NCBI GenBank assembly: GCA_017854255.1
Contig: JAFMIA010000015.1
Coordinates: 1-55,782, forward strand
Reading direction: 5' to 3'
DNA: 55,782 bases
Origin: Pseudomonadales bacterium
Lineage (GTDB): Bacteria; Pseudomonadota; Gammaproteobacteria; Pseudomonadales; Azotimanducaceae
In this document: piece by piece, positions 35,208 to 43,888 of the stretch
Numbering within the stretch: the stretch's first letter is position 1
How the letters are laid out: every line of letters begins with the position of its first letter
Notes under the pieces: generated by a model
Database searches by the model: none
What the model saw: the letters and a program-made list of their open reading frames with translations, nothing else
Told to the model about the DNA's origin: nothing
Made by a program: the position numbers and the translations under genes

Positions 35208-35837
35208 TTAATCATTGCGATTGATGTTCGACTCAGTTTCTTGGACCTGTAACGAGCGCATGGGCTCATGAATGCGGATTTGAGAGAGATCGTACCCCAA
35301 GGTTTGGACGGTTGTCATAAGGGTTGCAAAGGTTTTGGGATCAATGGCAGGCGTTCGCGCCATCACCCAGACAAAGTCGCGCTTGGTTCTACCGATGATG
35401 GTTGTTTGGTAGTCGTCATCGAGATACACCACCCGGTATTCAGCTTTGACGGGCCAGAAAATTTGCATGCCCCAAATTGCCGGTGACTCGGCTGAGACGA
35501 ATCCCTTCAGATTGCGCTCGCGCAGAGGGCCGTCAGGGCTGCCCTCTCGATAAGAATAAGTCGTCTCGACCACGCCGCCCGGGGCAAGTTTGTAAGTCTC
35601 AAGGGGGTTGACCGCATTACGATCAAAGGGGGTCGCGATATCAGCAAGCACGTGCCAATCGCCCATAAAGCGCGTTAGGTTTAGGTCAGCAACGGTATTC
35701 ATAGGCGGTCTCGGTTGAGCGCTGCATCCATTCAGCAGAAGTACGGCGAGCCCAAATCCAATCTGGACGAATCTGGACAGTTTACGCGATGCTTTTTGGG
35801 TTGGATCAGCCGCGGCGCTCCAAAACAAGCCGCTCAA
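35208..35837 (-). CDS. Outer-membrane lipocalin (Blc-like lipoprotein)
   Basis: 209 residues. A lipoprotein signal with lipobox LLNGC near residue 38 is followed by a lipocalin fold: [11 protein letters not shown] (the conserved G-x-W strand), then [28 protein letters not shown] as parts ([19 protein letters not shown]). Bacterial lipocalins bind lipids and are often produced under membrane stress. The start is TTG 35837 overlapping the folE stop (TTGA); no ATG occurs before the lipobox. It is cotranscribed with folE, upstream of rpoE-chrR. Confidence 0.85.
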   Translation of the reverse strand: MSGLFWSAAADPTQKASRKLSRFVQIGFGLAVLLLNGCSAQPRPPMNTVADLNLTRFMGDWHVLADIATPFDRNAVNPLETYKLAPGGVVETTYSYREGSPDGPLRERNLKGFVSAESPAIWGMQIFWPVKAEYRVVYLDDDYQTTIIGRTKRDFVWVMARTPAIDPKTFATLMTTVQTLGYDLSQIRIHEPMRSLQVQETESNINRND

Positions 35838-36511
35838 CTGAGGAATTCGGCTCGAGCGGTCGGGTTGGCCTTGAACTGGCCGCCCAATGCGGTTGTTTCG
35901 GTTTGGGAGCTCGTGTCCATGACGCCTCTCGACTTCACGCAGTAGTGGGTGGCTTTGATGCGGACGGCAACACTGTCCGTGTCGAGAAGGGTTTGTAAGG
36001 CCACTAAGATCTGCTGGGTCAAGCGCTCTTGAACTTGCGGTCTTTGAGCGAAAAAGCGCACGATACGATTGATTTTAGACAGGCCAATAATCTTTTCATT
36101 GGGAATGTAAGCAACATCAGCAACACCATCGATGGTCACGAAGTGGTGCTCACAGGTGCTGGTGAGGTTGATGTCAGTGATTTTGACCATCTCCTCAACG
36201 CCCATCTTATTTTCGATGACTGAAATCTTGGGAAATTGACTGTAATCCAGTCCGGAGAAAATTTCGTCGATATACATTTTGGCAATGCGGTGCGGTGTCT
36301 CTGTTAGGCTGTCGTCACTGAGGTCGAGCCCCAAGGTGGTGACAACATCGCGCATAGCGGCCTTGATCCGAAGATACTTCTCATCGCGAGTCAGGCCAGT
36401 TTCAAGCATCGGCGTCTCAAGTCCTTTGAGCACCAAAGCGTCTTTAACGGCGGCAGCTTCGGTGCTGATTGCAGTTTTTCGGGTAATTGATGAGGCGGCA
36501 AGTGACGTCAT
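35834..36511 (-). CDS. folE: GTP cyclohydrolase I
   Basis: 225 residues. Zinc and active-site motifs of type I GTP cyclohydrolase are present: [36 protein letters not shown] (in pieces: [16 protein letters not shown]) and [10 protein letters not shown]. It converts GTP to dihydroneopterin triphosphate, the first step to folates and pterins. ATG 36511 follows AAAGGA. In this place, next to a photolyase and an RpoE-ChrR switch, it may supply the methenyl-tetrahydrofolate or pterin antenna of the photolyase; light-inducible folE copies next to photolyase genes are known from pseudomonads. An ECF-type promoter precedes it. Confidence 0.95.
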   Translation of the reverse strand: MTSLAASSITRKTAISTEAAAVKDALVLKGLETPMLETGLTRDEKYLRIKAAMRDVVTTLGLDLSDDSLTETPHRIAKMYIDEIFSGLDYSQFPKISVIENKMGVEEMVKITDINLTSTCEHHFVTIDGVADVAYIPNEKIIGLSKINRIVRFFAQRPQVQERLTQQILVALQTLLDTDSVAVRIKATHYCVKSRGVMDTSSQTETTALGGQFKANPTARAEFLS

Positions 36512-36544
36512 GTCTAGGTCCTTTTCGTGACAGGTAGAAAAAAA

Positions 36545-36570
36545 TACGAGGCTTTGATCAAATCAGATCA
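36545..36570 (-). promoter_or_regulatory. Predicted ECF (RpoE/ChrR) promoter of folE-lipocalin
   Basis: On the minus strand TGATCT (36570-36565), 16 bases, then CGTA (36548-36545) followed by TTT, 34 bp upstream of folE. It is the second copy of the pattern before rpoE. The -35 element is also part of the palindrome TGATC-TGATTT-GATCA (36555-36570). Confidence 0.55.
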
Positions 36571-36716
36571 GTGTGAGTTGAGGCACAATGTGACTATAAC
36601 TGGTCTCTTTGTTGGAATGGCTCGTTGAAGACAGGGTTGGTCGCCCCTGATGATCGGCCAGTAAAAAGGGCCGGGAGGGGCTCTGGGTTAAGATTCGATA
36701 AGGATAAAAGGTAAGA

Positions 36717-37025
36717 ATGGCATTTAAAAAGATAAACCTGGTTGATTTGATCCAGCGGGCTCGAAACGAGTCCGTGAATCTGCTGATCCAAAGTCAAGAT
36801 CCTGAGATTTATTTGGTCGAGGCGGATGTAGGCGGTGCGCGCTACGCCGTGATAACAGACAATGGTCAGCGACTCATGACCCGAAGTTTGGGCGCGATGA
36901 AGCGAGCGCTCGTTGGGATTGAATATGGTGCTGCGACCTTGAGACATCAAAGTAGTTTTGATGAAATGATTGGCAATCCAGTTGCCGGCAGCGATCTTGC
37001 CTTAGAGATGCCGCTTAAGCTGTAG
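36717..37025 (+). CDS. DUF6482-like small protein
   Basis: 102 residues with the pattern of small Pseudomonas DUF6482 proteins: helical N-terminus (LVDLIQRARNESVN), LLIQSQDPEIYLVEADVGGARYAV as a beta unit (IYLVEADVGG), then ARYAVITDNGQ and a helix before a charged tail. Function unknown; no signal or membrane segment. ATG 36717 follows AAAAGGTAAG. It opens the plus-strand group that includes the photolyase, divergent from folE. Confidence 0.6.
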   Translation: MAFKKINLVDLIQRARNESVNLLIQSQDPEIYLVEADVGGARYAVITDNGQRLMTRSLGAMKRALVGIEYGAATLRHQSSFDEMIGNPVAGSDLALEMPLKL

Positions 37026-37103
37026 CGCAAGCAGCGAGTAAAAACGGCTTCGCCTTGTCACACCTTGTTAGTAGTCCAGTATGATCAAAAGAGGATCGAT
37101 CCT

Positions 37104-38000
37104 ATGCCGCTTCAGACCCAGCTCGTGGGGCAGTGCACGTCGCCAAGACACCACGCGGTTGATACTCGTTGGACCATGGCCTACGCGGCCGGTCTGCAAG
37201 ACGAGAATCCGCGATTGCGCGATACCACCCAAGCAAGCCTCTGCGTACATCCCTTGTTTCCGGTGTGTTTGGAATGGCCCAGTGTCTTGGATAGCCGAGC
37301 ACTACCCGGACACGATGGCTTGAGCGATGACGAGCTTGCCCGGGGGGTTCATGCAACCCATGATTTGCATGTGATAAAGCCGATTGTGCCTGGGCAGGCT
37401 TATCAAACCACCGCGAGGGTCGTTGATTTGCAGGCAGGTCAGCAGGGCGCTAGGGTCTGTTTACAGCTTGATACCTATGATGAGGCCGGTGACTTGGTGA
37501 CGAGAACCTGGCAAACCAATGTGAGCCGGGGCGTGACGATCGAGGGTCCCGCGGCAACGCCCATTGCGCAAGCGCCCGCCTGGCCAGACATTCATCTGAC
37601 GCAGCAAGCGGTCGACGCGAGAAGGGAAATACCGATCGCGGTTTCAGCAGGGCTCGGCAACATCTATACCGAGACGGCAAGAATTTACAACCCGATTCAT
37701 TCCGATCGAGCCTTTGCGCTGGCGGCGGGCTTGCCAGACATTATTTTGCATGGCACAGCATCGCTTGCACTGTCGGTGACTGCCTTGAGCCGTGAGCTGC
37801 TCGATGGCGCGGTGGATCAGGTCACCCGGCTGGGTGGGCGTTTTACCAGTATGGTCTTGATGCCTCAGACTTTAACGCTGCACATTACGGCGCAAGGCTC
37901 GGATTGGGCGCTGTTCGAGCTGCGCAATGACGTTCAAGCGCCGGTCATAAAAGATGGGTTTATGGTTTGGTCACAAGCGTCGGCCACGGCAATAATTTAA
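37104..38000 (+). CDS. MaoC-like double hot-dog hydratase
   Basis: 298 residues. The second hot-dog domain bears the hydratase-2 signature in IYNPIHSDRAFALAAGLPDIILHG: an Asn-Pro-Ile-His segment, with Ser-Asp following, and a downstream Leu-His-Gly. The first half is a degenerate hot-dog (WPSVLDSRALPG). It probably hydrates or dehydrates (R)-3-hydroxyacyl-CoA esters. ATG 37104 follows AGAGGA; the frame is open to 37065. It lies 78 bp after the DUF6482-like gene and 34 bp before the photolyase, so it is likely in the same transcript. Confidence 0.82.
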   Translation: MPLQTQLVGQCTSPRHHAVDTRWTMAYAAGLQDENPRLRDTTQASLCVHPLFPVCLEWPSVLDSRALPGHDGLSDDELARGVHATHDLHVIKPIVPGQAYQTTARVVDLQAGQQGARVCLQLDTYDEAGDLVTRTWQTNVSRGVTIEGPAATPIAQAPAWPDIHLTQQAVDARREIPIAVSAGLGNIYTETARIYNPIHSDRAFALAAGLPDIILHGTASLALSVTALSRELLDGAVDQVTRLGGRFTSMVLMPQTLTLHITAQGSDWALFELRNDVQAPVIKDGFMVWSQASATAII

Positions 38001-38034
38001 TAGTCAAAACAACATTGATGCGAGGCGAAATGTA

Positions 38035-39453
38035 ATGCGAACCCTTCACTGGTTTAGAAACGATCTTCGGTTGCAGGATAACCCAGCGTTGCTTGCAGCT
38101 TGTCAGCAGGGCGAGGTGTTACCGGTTTTTATATTGGACACCGATGAGCCCGTGCGGTCGGTGCTGGGCGGTGCTTCTCGCGCTTGGCTCCACCAATCTT
38201 TAACGGCGCTGGATGCAAGTCTTAACAATAATCTGGTGATGCTGAAGGGCTCGGCTCAAACCCTGATTCCAGATTTGTGCGCGCGCTATCAGATTGAGGC
38301 CGTGACCTGGAATCGCGGCTATGAGCCGTGGACGATTCAGCGCGACTCAGGTTTAAAAGCAGCGCTAAAAGCCAACGGTCTTTCGGTTACCAGTTATAAC
38401 GGTGCACTCTTGTTTGAGCCTTGGGACACGGTAAAAAAAGATGGATACCCTTACCGCGTGTACACGCCTTTTTATAAGCATTGTATGGCGAATCTAGCCA
38501 CCCGAACGCCGGGCGTGCTCAACACGGCTCGGATTCAGGTGGTGCCACATGGGGAACAAGCGGGACTTGAATCGCTCGCGTTACGCCCGAAGGTGGCATG
38601 GGACGAGGCGATGTTGATGGACTGGACGCCGGGTGAGCAGGGCGCGCAGGGTCGGTTGCAGCATTTCCTGGCAACCGGAATGGGCGATTATCGAGAAGGT
38701 CGAGACTTTCCTGCCAAGCGTTCGGTTTCTGGTTTATCTGCGCATCTCCATTTCGGAGAGATTTCACCGCATCAAATCTTAGCAAGCGTGCGCGCCGAGT
38801 CGCCCGCTGATGATAACCAAACGCATTTTATTAAAGAGTTGGTTTGGCGCGAGTTTTCTTACAACCTGTTGTATCACTTCCCCACGTTGCAAGAGAAAAA
38901 CCTGCAAGCGAAATTTGATCATTTTCCATGGGAGACCGACGAGACTTTCCTGAAAGCCTGGCAGACCGGGCAAACGGGTTATCCGATTGTGGATGCAGGC
39001 ATGCGTGAATTGCGGCAAACCGGCAGCATGCACAATCGGGTCCGCATGATTGTGGCCTCGTTCTTGATCAAAAACCTGAAGCTGCACTGGCACCACGGTG
39101 AGCGGTGGTTTTGGGACTGTTTGGTAGACGCTGATCTCGCCAGTAACAGCGCCAGCTGGCAGTGGTGCGCCGGTAGCGGCGCGGATGCAGCGCCCTATTT
39201 TCGGATTTTCAATCCGATTACCCAGGGTCAACGATTTGACCCCGATGGGGCGTACACGCGGCGTTATGTGCCTGAGCTAAAGCGGATGCCCAGCAAATAT
39301 TTGTATGAGCCTTGGGCGTGCCCGGTTGAAATCAGCCGCGCGGCCGGGGTTGTCATTGGCAAAGATTATCCAGCGCCGATCGTTGAGGTGAAGGCCTCCA
39401 GAGAGGCTGCGCTTGCGGCGTTTAGTGAAATGAAACGTCGCGCTGAAAGTTAG
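38035..39453 (+). CDS. phrB: Deoxyribodipyrimidine photolyase (class I CPD type)
   Basis: 472 residues, the usual photolyase length. The N-terminal antenna domain opens LHWFRNDLRLQDNPAL. The FAD domain shows LHFGEISPHQIL, ELVWREFSYNLLYHFP, IVDAGMRELRQTGSMHNRVRM (parts IVDAGMREL and MHNRVRM), and ASWQWCAGSGADAAPYFRIFNP (parts). The enzyme repairs cyclobutane pyrimidine dimers with blue light. GAGGCGAAATGTA lies before ATG 38035. Its placement with folE and RpoE-ChrR suggests control by light or singlet oxygen. Confidence 0.93.
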   Translation: MRTLHWFRNDLRLQDNPALLAACQQGEVLPVFILDTDEPVRSVLGGASRAWLHQSLTALDASLNNNLVMLKGSAQTLIPDLCARYQIEAVTWNRGYEPWTIQRDSGLKAALKANGLSVTSYNGALLFEPWDTVKKDGYPYRVYTPFYKHCMANLATRTPGVLNTARIQVVPHGEQAGLESLALRPKVAWDEAMLMDWTPGEQGAQGRLQHFLATGMGDYREGRDFPAKRSVSGLSAHLHFGEISPHQILASVRAESPADDNQTHFIKELVWREFSYNLLYHFPTLQEKNLQAKFDHFPWETDETFLKAWQTGQTGYPIVDAGMRELRQTGSMHNRVRMIVASFLIKNLKLHWHHGERWFWDCLVDADLASNSASWQWCAGSGADAAPYFRIFNPITQGQRFDPDGAYTRRYVPELKRMPSKYLYEPWACPVEISRAAGVVIGKDYPAPIVEVKASREAALAAFSEMKRRAES

Positions 39454-39462
39454 TTAACTGTG

Positions 39463-39915
39463 ATGCCAAGCTGGCAAGATCGAAGTGTTTGGGTGCCTGC
39501 ACTAACTTATTTAGGGCTATTGCCGTTTGCCGCCTGCATCGTTGCAGACCAGCTATTTCAGGCGCCCTTGGCAAGCCAAATTTTCCAAGTGTATGGTCTT
39601 GCTATCGCTGCGTTTTTGTTGGGCAGCTGGTGGGGGATCGCGCTGACTCGCACGGCATTGGGGCACATGCCTTGGTTTGAGATCGGGCTCAGTAATGCCT
39701 TAGTGATCCTGGCCGTGATGATTTTTTTAATGCCCCCCGTATGGGGATTGCTCGCCCAGGGCGGGTTGTTTGTCGGGCTCTTGGCGGTTGAGCGTTGGCG
39801 CTCGGTGTTTCGGTCGGCGCCAAGCTACTATCAAAGAATGCGTCACGGCGTGACGGTGCTGGTCGCGCTGCTGCATGGCCTAATGGCCGTTCTTCAAATG
39901 AGTACAACCGGTTAG
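39463..39915 (+). CDS. DUF3429-like integral membrane protein
   Basis: 150 residues with about five hydrophobic helices (WVPALTYLGLLPFAACIVA, VYGLAIAAFLLGSWWGIAL, IGLSNALVILAVMIFLMPP, GLLAQGGLFVGLLAVERW). SYYQRMRHGVTVLVA near the C-terminus resembles the end of DUF3429 proteins, which are often encoded next to photolyase and LitR/ChrR-controlled genes. The function is unknown. It follows phrB by 9 bp and is thus part of the same transcript. GTG 39460 is an alternative start. Confidence 0.7.
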   Translation: MPSWQDRSVWVPALTYLGLLPFAACIVADQLFQAPLASQIFQVYGLAIAAFLLGSWWGIALTRTALGHMPWFEIGLSNALVILAVMIFLMPPVWGLLAQGGLFVGLLAVERWRSVFRSAPSYYQRMRHGVTVLVALLHGLMAVLQMSTTG

Positions 39916-39916
39916 G

Positions 39917-40696
39917 TTATCCCCACATGTTGGTGCCGCCACAAACCGTCATGGCCTGGCCAGTGATCCAACTCGAGGCGTTCGAGCCCAAGAAGACCGC
40001 AATACCTTTAAAATCATCGGGCTCGCCCAGTCGGCGCAGGGGCGTTATTTCATTGGCGCGCCGCTCGCCTTCAGGATTGTCCCAAAGCGCCTTGGCAAAA
40101 TCGGTTTTAACCAGCCCGGGACAAATCGCGTTGACCCGTATGCCATGGGGTCCAAGTTCCATCGCCAGGTTTCGAACCAGTGCGATGTCGGCAAGCTTTG
40201 AGATGTTATAGGTTCCCAATACGTCTGAAGGTCCAAAGGCGCCAGTGCTTGCGGTAATGGCAATCGAGCCGCATTTTTTCTCGATCATATCCGGGGCAAC
40301 CATCTTGGCGAGCCACAAGTTCGAGCGGACATTACTCTCCATAATTTTGTTGTACGCCTCATCCGGGATCTCAAGGATTGATCCGTAGTAGGGATTCACG
40401 CCGGCATTGCCGATCAAAAAATCTATGGGGCCCAATTGTCGATGCGTTTCGTCAACCAAATTCTGAAGTTGCTCTTTGTAACCGATGTTGCAGGCCACGG
40501 CGATGGCTGATCCTGGACCACACCGATCGTTAATTTCAGCCGCGGTTTCCTCGCATTGATCTTGCTTGCGACTGGAAATCACAACTTTCGCGCCGTGCTC
40601 GGCAAGACCCTCTGCCATCGACTTACCCATGCCTTTAGAGGCGCCAGTAATCAGGGCAACTTTTCCAGAAAGATCAAATAAGCTTGTATCGACCAC
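39917..40696 (-). CDS. SDR-family oxidoreductase
   Basis: 259 residues: TGASKGMGKSMAEGL near residue 18, GNAGVNP near 95, YNISK near 165, and NAICPGLVKTDFA. The last part (SSWITGQAMTVCGG) is the usual classical SDR end. GTG 40696 follows TAGGAG. It oxidises or reduces a secondary alcohol or ketone with NAD(P). It is convergent with the DUF3429 gene (1-bp gap) and divergent from an acyl-CoA dehydrogenase; such SDR-ACAD neighbours are frequent in fatty-acid pathways. Confidence 0.88.
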   Translation of the reverse strand: MVDTSLFDLSGKVALITGASKGMGKSMAEGLAEHGAKVVISSRKQDQCEETAAEINDRCGPGSAIAVACNIGYKEQLQNLVDETHRQLGPIDFLIGNAGVNPYYGSILEIPDEAYNKIMESNVRSNLWLAKMVAPDMIEKKCGSIAITASTGAFGPSDVLGTYNISKLADIALVRNLAMELGPHGIRVNAICPGLVKTDFAKALWDNPEGERRANEITPLRRLGEPDDFKGIAVFLGSNASSWITGQAMTVCGGTNMWG

Positions 40697-40963
40697 GATG
40701 GCTCCTAGGGGTAATTCATGAAGTTAAGACGGCACTATAACTGAATCAATCCGGTTTGAGCCAGCGCTTGCGGGTTGAACGAGAAGTCGTTACGTTTAAG
40801 AGGGGCTTGATGGGAATGTCGTCAAAATCGAGCGTCGGGGCGTTGTTGATGACGGACGCGACGCAAGGGTTCTGCCAAAAAAATTAAGGGCGTTGTCTAA
40901 ATCGCGCGCTGGACAGCGCCGAAAAAACGATGTGGATTAATAACAATAAAAAAGGGGCTAAAG

Positions 40964-42262
40964 ATGGCTTGGGATTTTGAAACAGATGCGGAATATCAAG
41001 TTTTGCTGGATTGGACGGCGGACTTTGTGGAGAAAAAGGTGGCGCCGCTCGACATGGTTCTGGGCTCGGCCATGGAATATCAAGATCCGGACTTCATCCG
41101 CTTGGTGCGTCCGCTGCAGCAGGAAGTTAAAGCAATGGGACTTTGGGCCTGTCATTTAGGGCCTGAGCTGGGCGGGCTGGGTTTTGGTCAATTAAAATTG
41201 GCACTGCTGAATGAAATCTTAGGTCAATCTCGGTTTGCCTCCGTCGTCTTCGGCTGCCAAGCGCCGGATACCGGCAACGCTGAAATCCTCGCCCACTATG
41301 GCAGCGATGAGATCAAAGCAAAGTATTTGCAACCCTTGCTGAATGGCGAGCTGGCGTCGAGCTATTCGATGAGCGAGCCCCAGGGCGGGGCCGACCCAAC
41401 CCAGTTCCGATGTATGGCGGTTGAGGATGGTGATGATTTTGTCATCAATGGCGAGAAGTGGTTTTCGTCGAATGCGCGGTTTGCGAGCTTTTTAATTGTC
41501 ATGGTGGTCACCGATCCAGAAGCGTCCGCCCATGGCCGGGCCAGTATGATTGTGGTGCCCACCGATACGCCGGGCGTTGAGATTATCCGTAATGTTGGTG
41601 TTGGAGATGAACCGCCCGGACACGGCACCCATGCCTATGTTCGATATACCGATGTACGGGTGCCAAAGCAGAACCTGCTGGGCCCGAGGGGCCAAGGTTT
41701 TGCCGTTGCGCAAACTCGACTGGGTGGTGGACGGGTGCACCACGCCATGCGTACCGTGGGGCAAATCAAGCGGGCCTTTGACATGATGTGTCAGCGCGCC
41801 TTGTCGCGCACAACAAAAGGCGAGATGCTGGCCGACAAGCAGATGGTGCAAGAAAAAATTGCCGACTCTTGGATCGAGATGGAAGCTTTTCGGCTTTTGG
41901 TGCTCCGAACGGCGTGGCGGATCGATCAGTTCAACGATTACGTGAAAGTTCGAAAGGATATTGCGGCGATTAAAGCCATGATGCCGAAGGTCTATCATGA
42001 CGTTGTGTCGCGGTGTATTCAGATCCACGGCGCGCTGGGGGTATCGAACGAGCTCCCCTTATCCGGCATGTTGTTGAGCTCTTATGTGATGGGCATCGCC
42101 GATGGTCCGACCGAAGTCCACAAGGTCACGATTGCGCGGCAAGTGCTCAGAGACTACGACAGCTCGGAGGCCTTATTTCCGGATTACACCTTGCCGAATC
42201 GACGCGCCGCGGCGCTGGATTTGCTGGGTCATGAAATTGAACGCGAAGTCGAGGCTTGGTAG
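40964..42262 (+). CDS. Acyl-CoA dehydrogenase, ACAD10/11-like
   Basis: 432 residues. The opening WDFETDAEYQVLLDWTADFV and the motif ADGPTEVHKVTIARQVL near the end are typical of the ACAD10/11-related group, where Asp replaces the MCAD catalytic Glu position. Flavin loop: YSMSEPQGGADPTQFRC; then FVINGEKWFSSNA. It probably acts on long, branched or 4-hydroxy acyl-CoA esters; eukaryotic ACAD11 itself carries a kinase domain that is absent here. ATG 40964 follows AAGGGG. Confidence 0.9.
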   Translation: MAWDFETDAEYQVLLDWTADFVEKKVAPLDMVLGSAMEYQDPDFIRLVRPLQQEVKAMGLWACHLGPELGGLGFGQLKLALLNEILGQSRFASVVFGCQAPDTGNAEILAHYGSDEIKAKYLQPLLNGELASSYSMSEPQGGADPTQFRCMAVEDGDDFVINGEKWFSSNARFASFLIVMVVTDPEASAHGRASMIVVPTDTPGVEIIRNVGVGDEPPGHGTHAYVRYTDVRVPKQNLLGPRGQGFAVAQTRLGGGRVHHAMRTVGQIKRAFDMMCQRALSRTTKGEMLADKQMVQEKIADSWIEMEAFRLLVLRTAWRIDQFNDYVKVRKDIAAIKAMMPKVYHDVVSRCIQIHGALGVSNELPLSGMLLSSYVMGIADGPTEVHKVTIARQVLRDYDSSEALFPDYTLPNRRAAALDLLGHEIEREVEAW

Positions 42263-42354
42263 CCCGCGTCGGCGCAGCAGCAACCAGGTCGGCCTGTCGC
42301 TGTCGATAACGCAGCGGTCAGCGCGTCCGGCCGCGATTAATGAGGGATTTATCA

Positions 42355-43617
42355 GTGGAACGAACGAAGCCAGAAAGTGTGGGCATCAGTAGCGCGCGGT
42401 TAAAACAAGTCGCCGCATGGCTGCAAACCCAAGTCAGTTCAGAGCGCCTCGCGGGCGCGAGTTTAGCGATTGCGCGACGCGGGCGGATCGTCTTTCAAGA
42501 AACCGCGGGTCTTTCGGACCAAGCCTCCGGGCAAGCCTTTGCCGGCGATACGATTGTGCGAATATTTTCGATGACCAAGCCGATCACAACGGTTGCGGCC
42601 ATGATGCTGTACGAGCGGGGTTGTTTTCAATTGGATCATCCTGTCGCCCGGTACATTCCGGCATTTGAGCAGACCCAGGTTTGGCTGGGCGGCGACCTGA
42701 CCAACACCGCGCCCCAAGCAACTCGGATGACGGTGCGTCAGCTTATGACGCACACGTCAGGGCTGACCTACGGCTTTATGAATCAGAATGTGGTTGATGA
42801 GGATTATCGCGCGCGCGGCCTGGATCAGAATAAAGAGACTTGTTTGGCCGACTGGGTGGATCAATTGGCGGCGGTCCCGCTCCTCTGCCAACCTGGCACT
42901 GAGTGGCATTACAGTGTTGCAACCGATGTTTTGGGCCGGTTGGTTGAGATTTGGTCCGGACAGTCCCTAGCCGACTTTTTTGAACAAGAAATCTTTGGTC
43001 CATTGGGTATGATTGATACTGGGTTTAGCGTGCCTGCGGATCAAGCCCATCGATTCTCATCGTTATATCGACCATCCTCTGGCGCGGTCATGGGCGCGAA
43101 GTCGCCGCCGGCGAACCCTTTAAAGGATCGTGATCCAGGATTATTGTTATTGGATCCTATGGCAACCAGCCCGTACTTTAAGACGCCGAAATTTCACTCG
43201 GGCGGCGGGGGCTTGGTGGCAACAATTGACGACTATTGTCGGTTCTGTCAAATGCTAATGAATGGCGGCATCTTGGATAAAGCGCGCTTGTTGTCGCCTA
43301 AAACGATCGATTATATGCGGCTCAATCAATTGCCCAATGGGGCTGACCTTGCGGCAATGGGGCAGGCAGTTTGGAGTGAAACCAACTACGAGGGGATTGG
43401 CTTTGGTATCGGCTGGGCCGTGGTGATCGATCCGGTCAAAGCCAATATTGTAGCCTCGGTTGGTGAGCATCACTGGGGCGGTGCGGCTAGCACGTTTTTC
43501 TGGCTGGACCCAAAAGAAGACTTATTTGTCGTGTTTTTGACGCAATTGTTGCCATCGTCGACCTATCCGCTGCGGCGTGAGCTGCGGGCGCAGGTCTATC
43601 AGGCATTGCTAGATTAA
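42355..43617 (+). CDS. Beta-lactamase-fold serine hydrolase (EstB/class C-like)
   Basis: 420 residues. Ser-x-x-Lys is in IFSMTKPIT near residue 75, the Tyr motif in WHYSVATDVLG near 185, and the third element in VGEHHWGGAAS near 365 (HWG in place of the KTG of beta-lactamases). Without a signal peptide it is probably a cytoplasmic esterase, not an antibiotic hydrolase. GTG 42355 follows GAGGG; ATG 42340 is possible. It lies 92 bp after the acyl-CoA dehydrogenase, with the same direction. Confidence 0.85.
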   Translation: MERTKPESVGISSARLKQVAAWLQTQVSSERLAGASLAIARRGRIVFQETAGLSDQASGQAFAGDTIVRIFSMTKPITTVAAMMLYERGCFQLDHPVARYIPAFEQTQVWLGGDLTNTAPQATRMTVRQLMTHTSGLTYGFMNQNVVDEDYRARGLDQNKETCLADWVDQLAAVPLLCQPGTEWHYSVATDVLGRLVEIWSGQSLADFFEQEIFGPLGMIDTGFSVPADQAHRFSSLYRPSSGAVMGAKSPPANPLKDRDPGLLLLDPMATSPYFKTPKFHSGGGGLVATIDDYCRFCQMLMNGGILDKARLLSPKTIDYMRLNQLPNGADLAAMGQAVWSETNYEGIGFGIGWAVVIDPVKANIVASVGEHHWGGAASTFFWLDPKEDLFVVFLTQLLPSSTYPLRRELRAQVYQALLD

Positions 43618-43782
43618 AGGGGTTGGAGAGGTTTTCTTAGCGCATTAAGCTTTTTTAAGATCGGCGCGCCGCCGAGGCCTTCTGCGCATTTTGTGTGATT
43701 ATTTTTGATTAGTTTGCATCGATCGCGCTTAATTCACTTATCTTTATTAAATCTTAACAAAACTCCTCAATAATGCGCATCG

Positions 43783-43888
43783 CATCAGACACCGCCCCCC
43801 CCGGGCAGTCTGATGATTTATTGAAGGACAAAGATTTTTCCTTCGGGTCGGCAGGGTCAAGGATGATTCTGTCGGCCCTTCTTTTTTG
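43783..43888 (+). ncRNA. Candidate small RNA with three hairpins, ending in a terminator
   Basis: Three stems follow each other without any open frame. Hairpin 1: CATCAGAC/GTCTGATG (8 bp, 43783-43790 with 43808-43815) around a loop with eight consecutive C. Hairpin 2: GAAGGA/TCCTTC (43823-43828 with 43839-43844). Hairpin 3: GGGTCGGCAG/CTGTCGGCCC (43845-43854 with 43869-43878, two G-U pairs) followed by TTCTTTTTTG, a classic terminator. Just upstream, single-stranded AACTCCTCAATAATG carries an anti-Shine-Dalgarno-like CTCCTC. A possible promoter is TTGCAT and TTATCT near 43706-43742. The nearest genes are more than 150 bp away on the left and almost 500 bp on the right. Confidence 0.55.
43845..43888 (+). 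terminator. Rho-independent terminator of the candidate small RNA
   Basis: 10-bp stem with a 14-base loop, then CTTCTTTTTT. It could alternatively end the transcript of the serine hydrolase 230 bp upstream. Confidence 0.75.

Noticed and set aside
42355-43617. Reading the serine hydrolase as an antibiotic beta-lactamase
   Set aside because: No signal peptide, HWG in place of KTG, and its neighbours are lipid-catabolism genes; an esterase is more likely.
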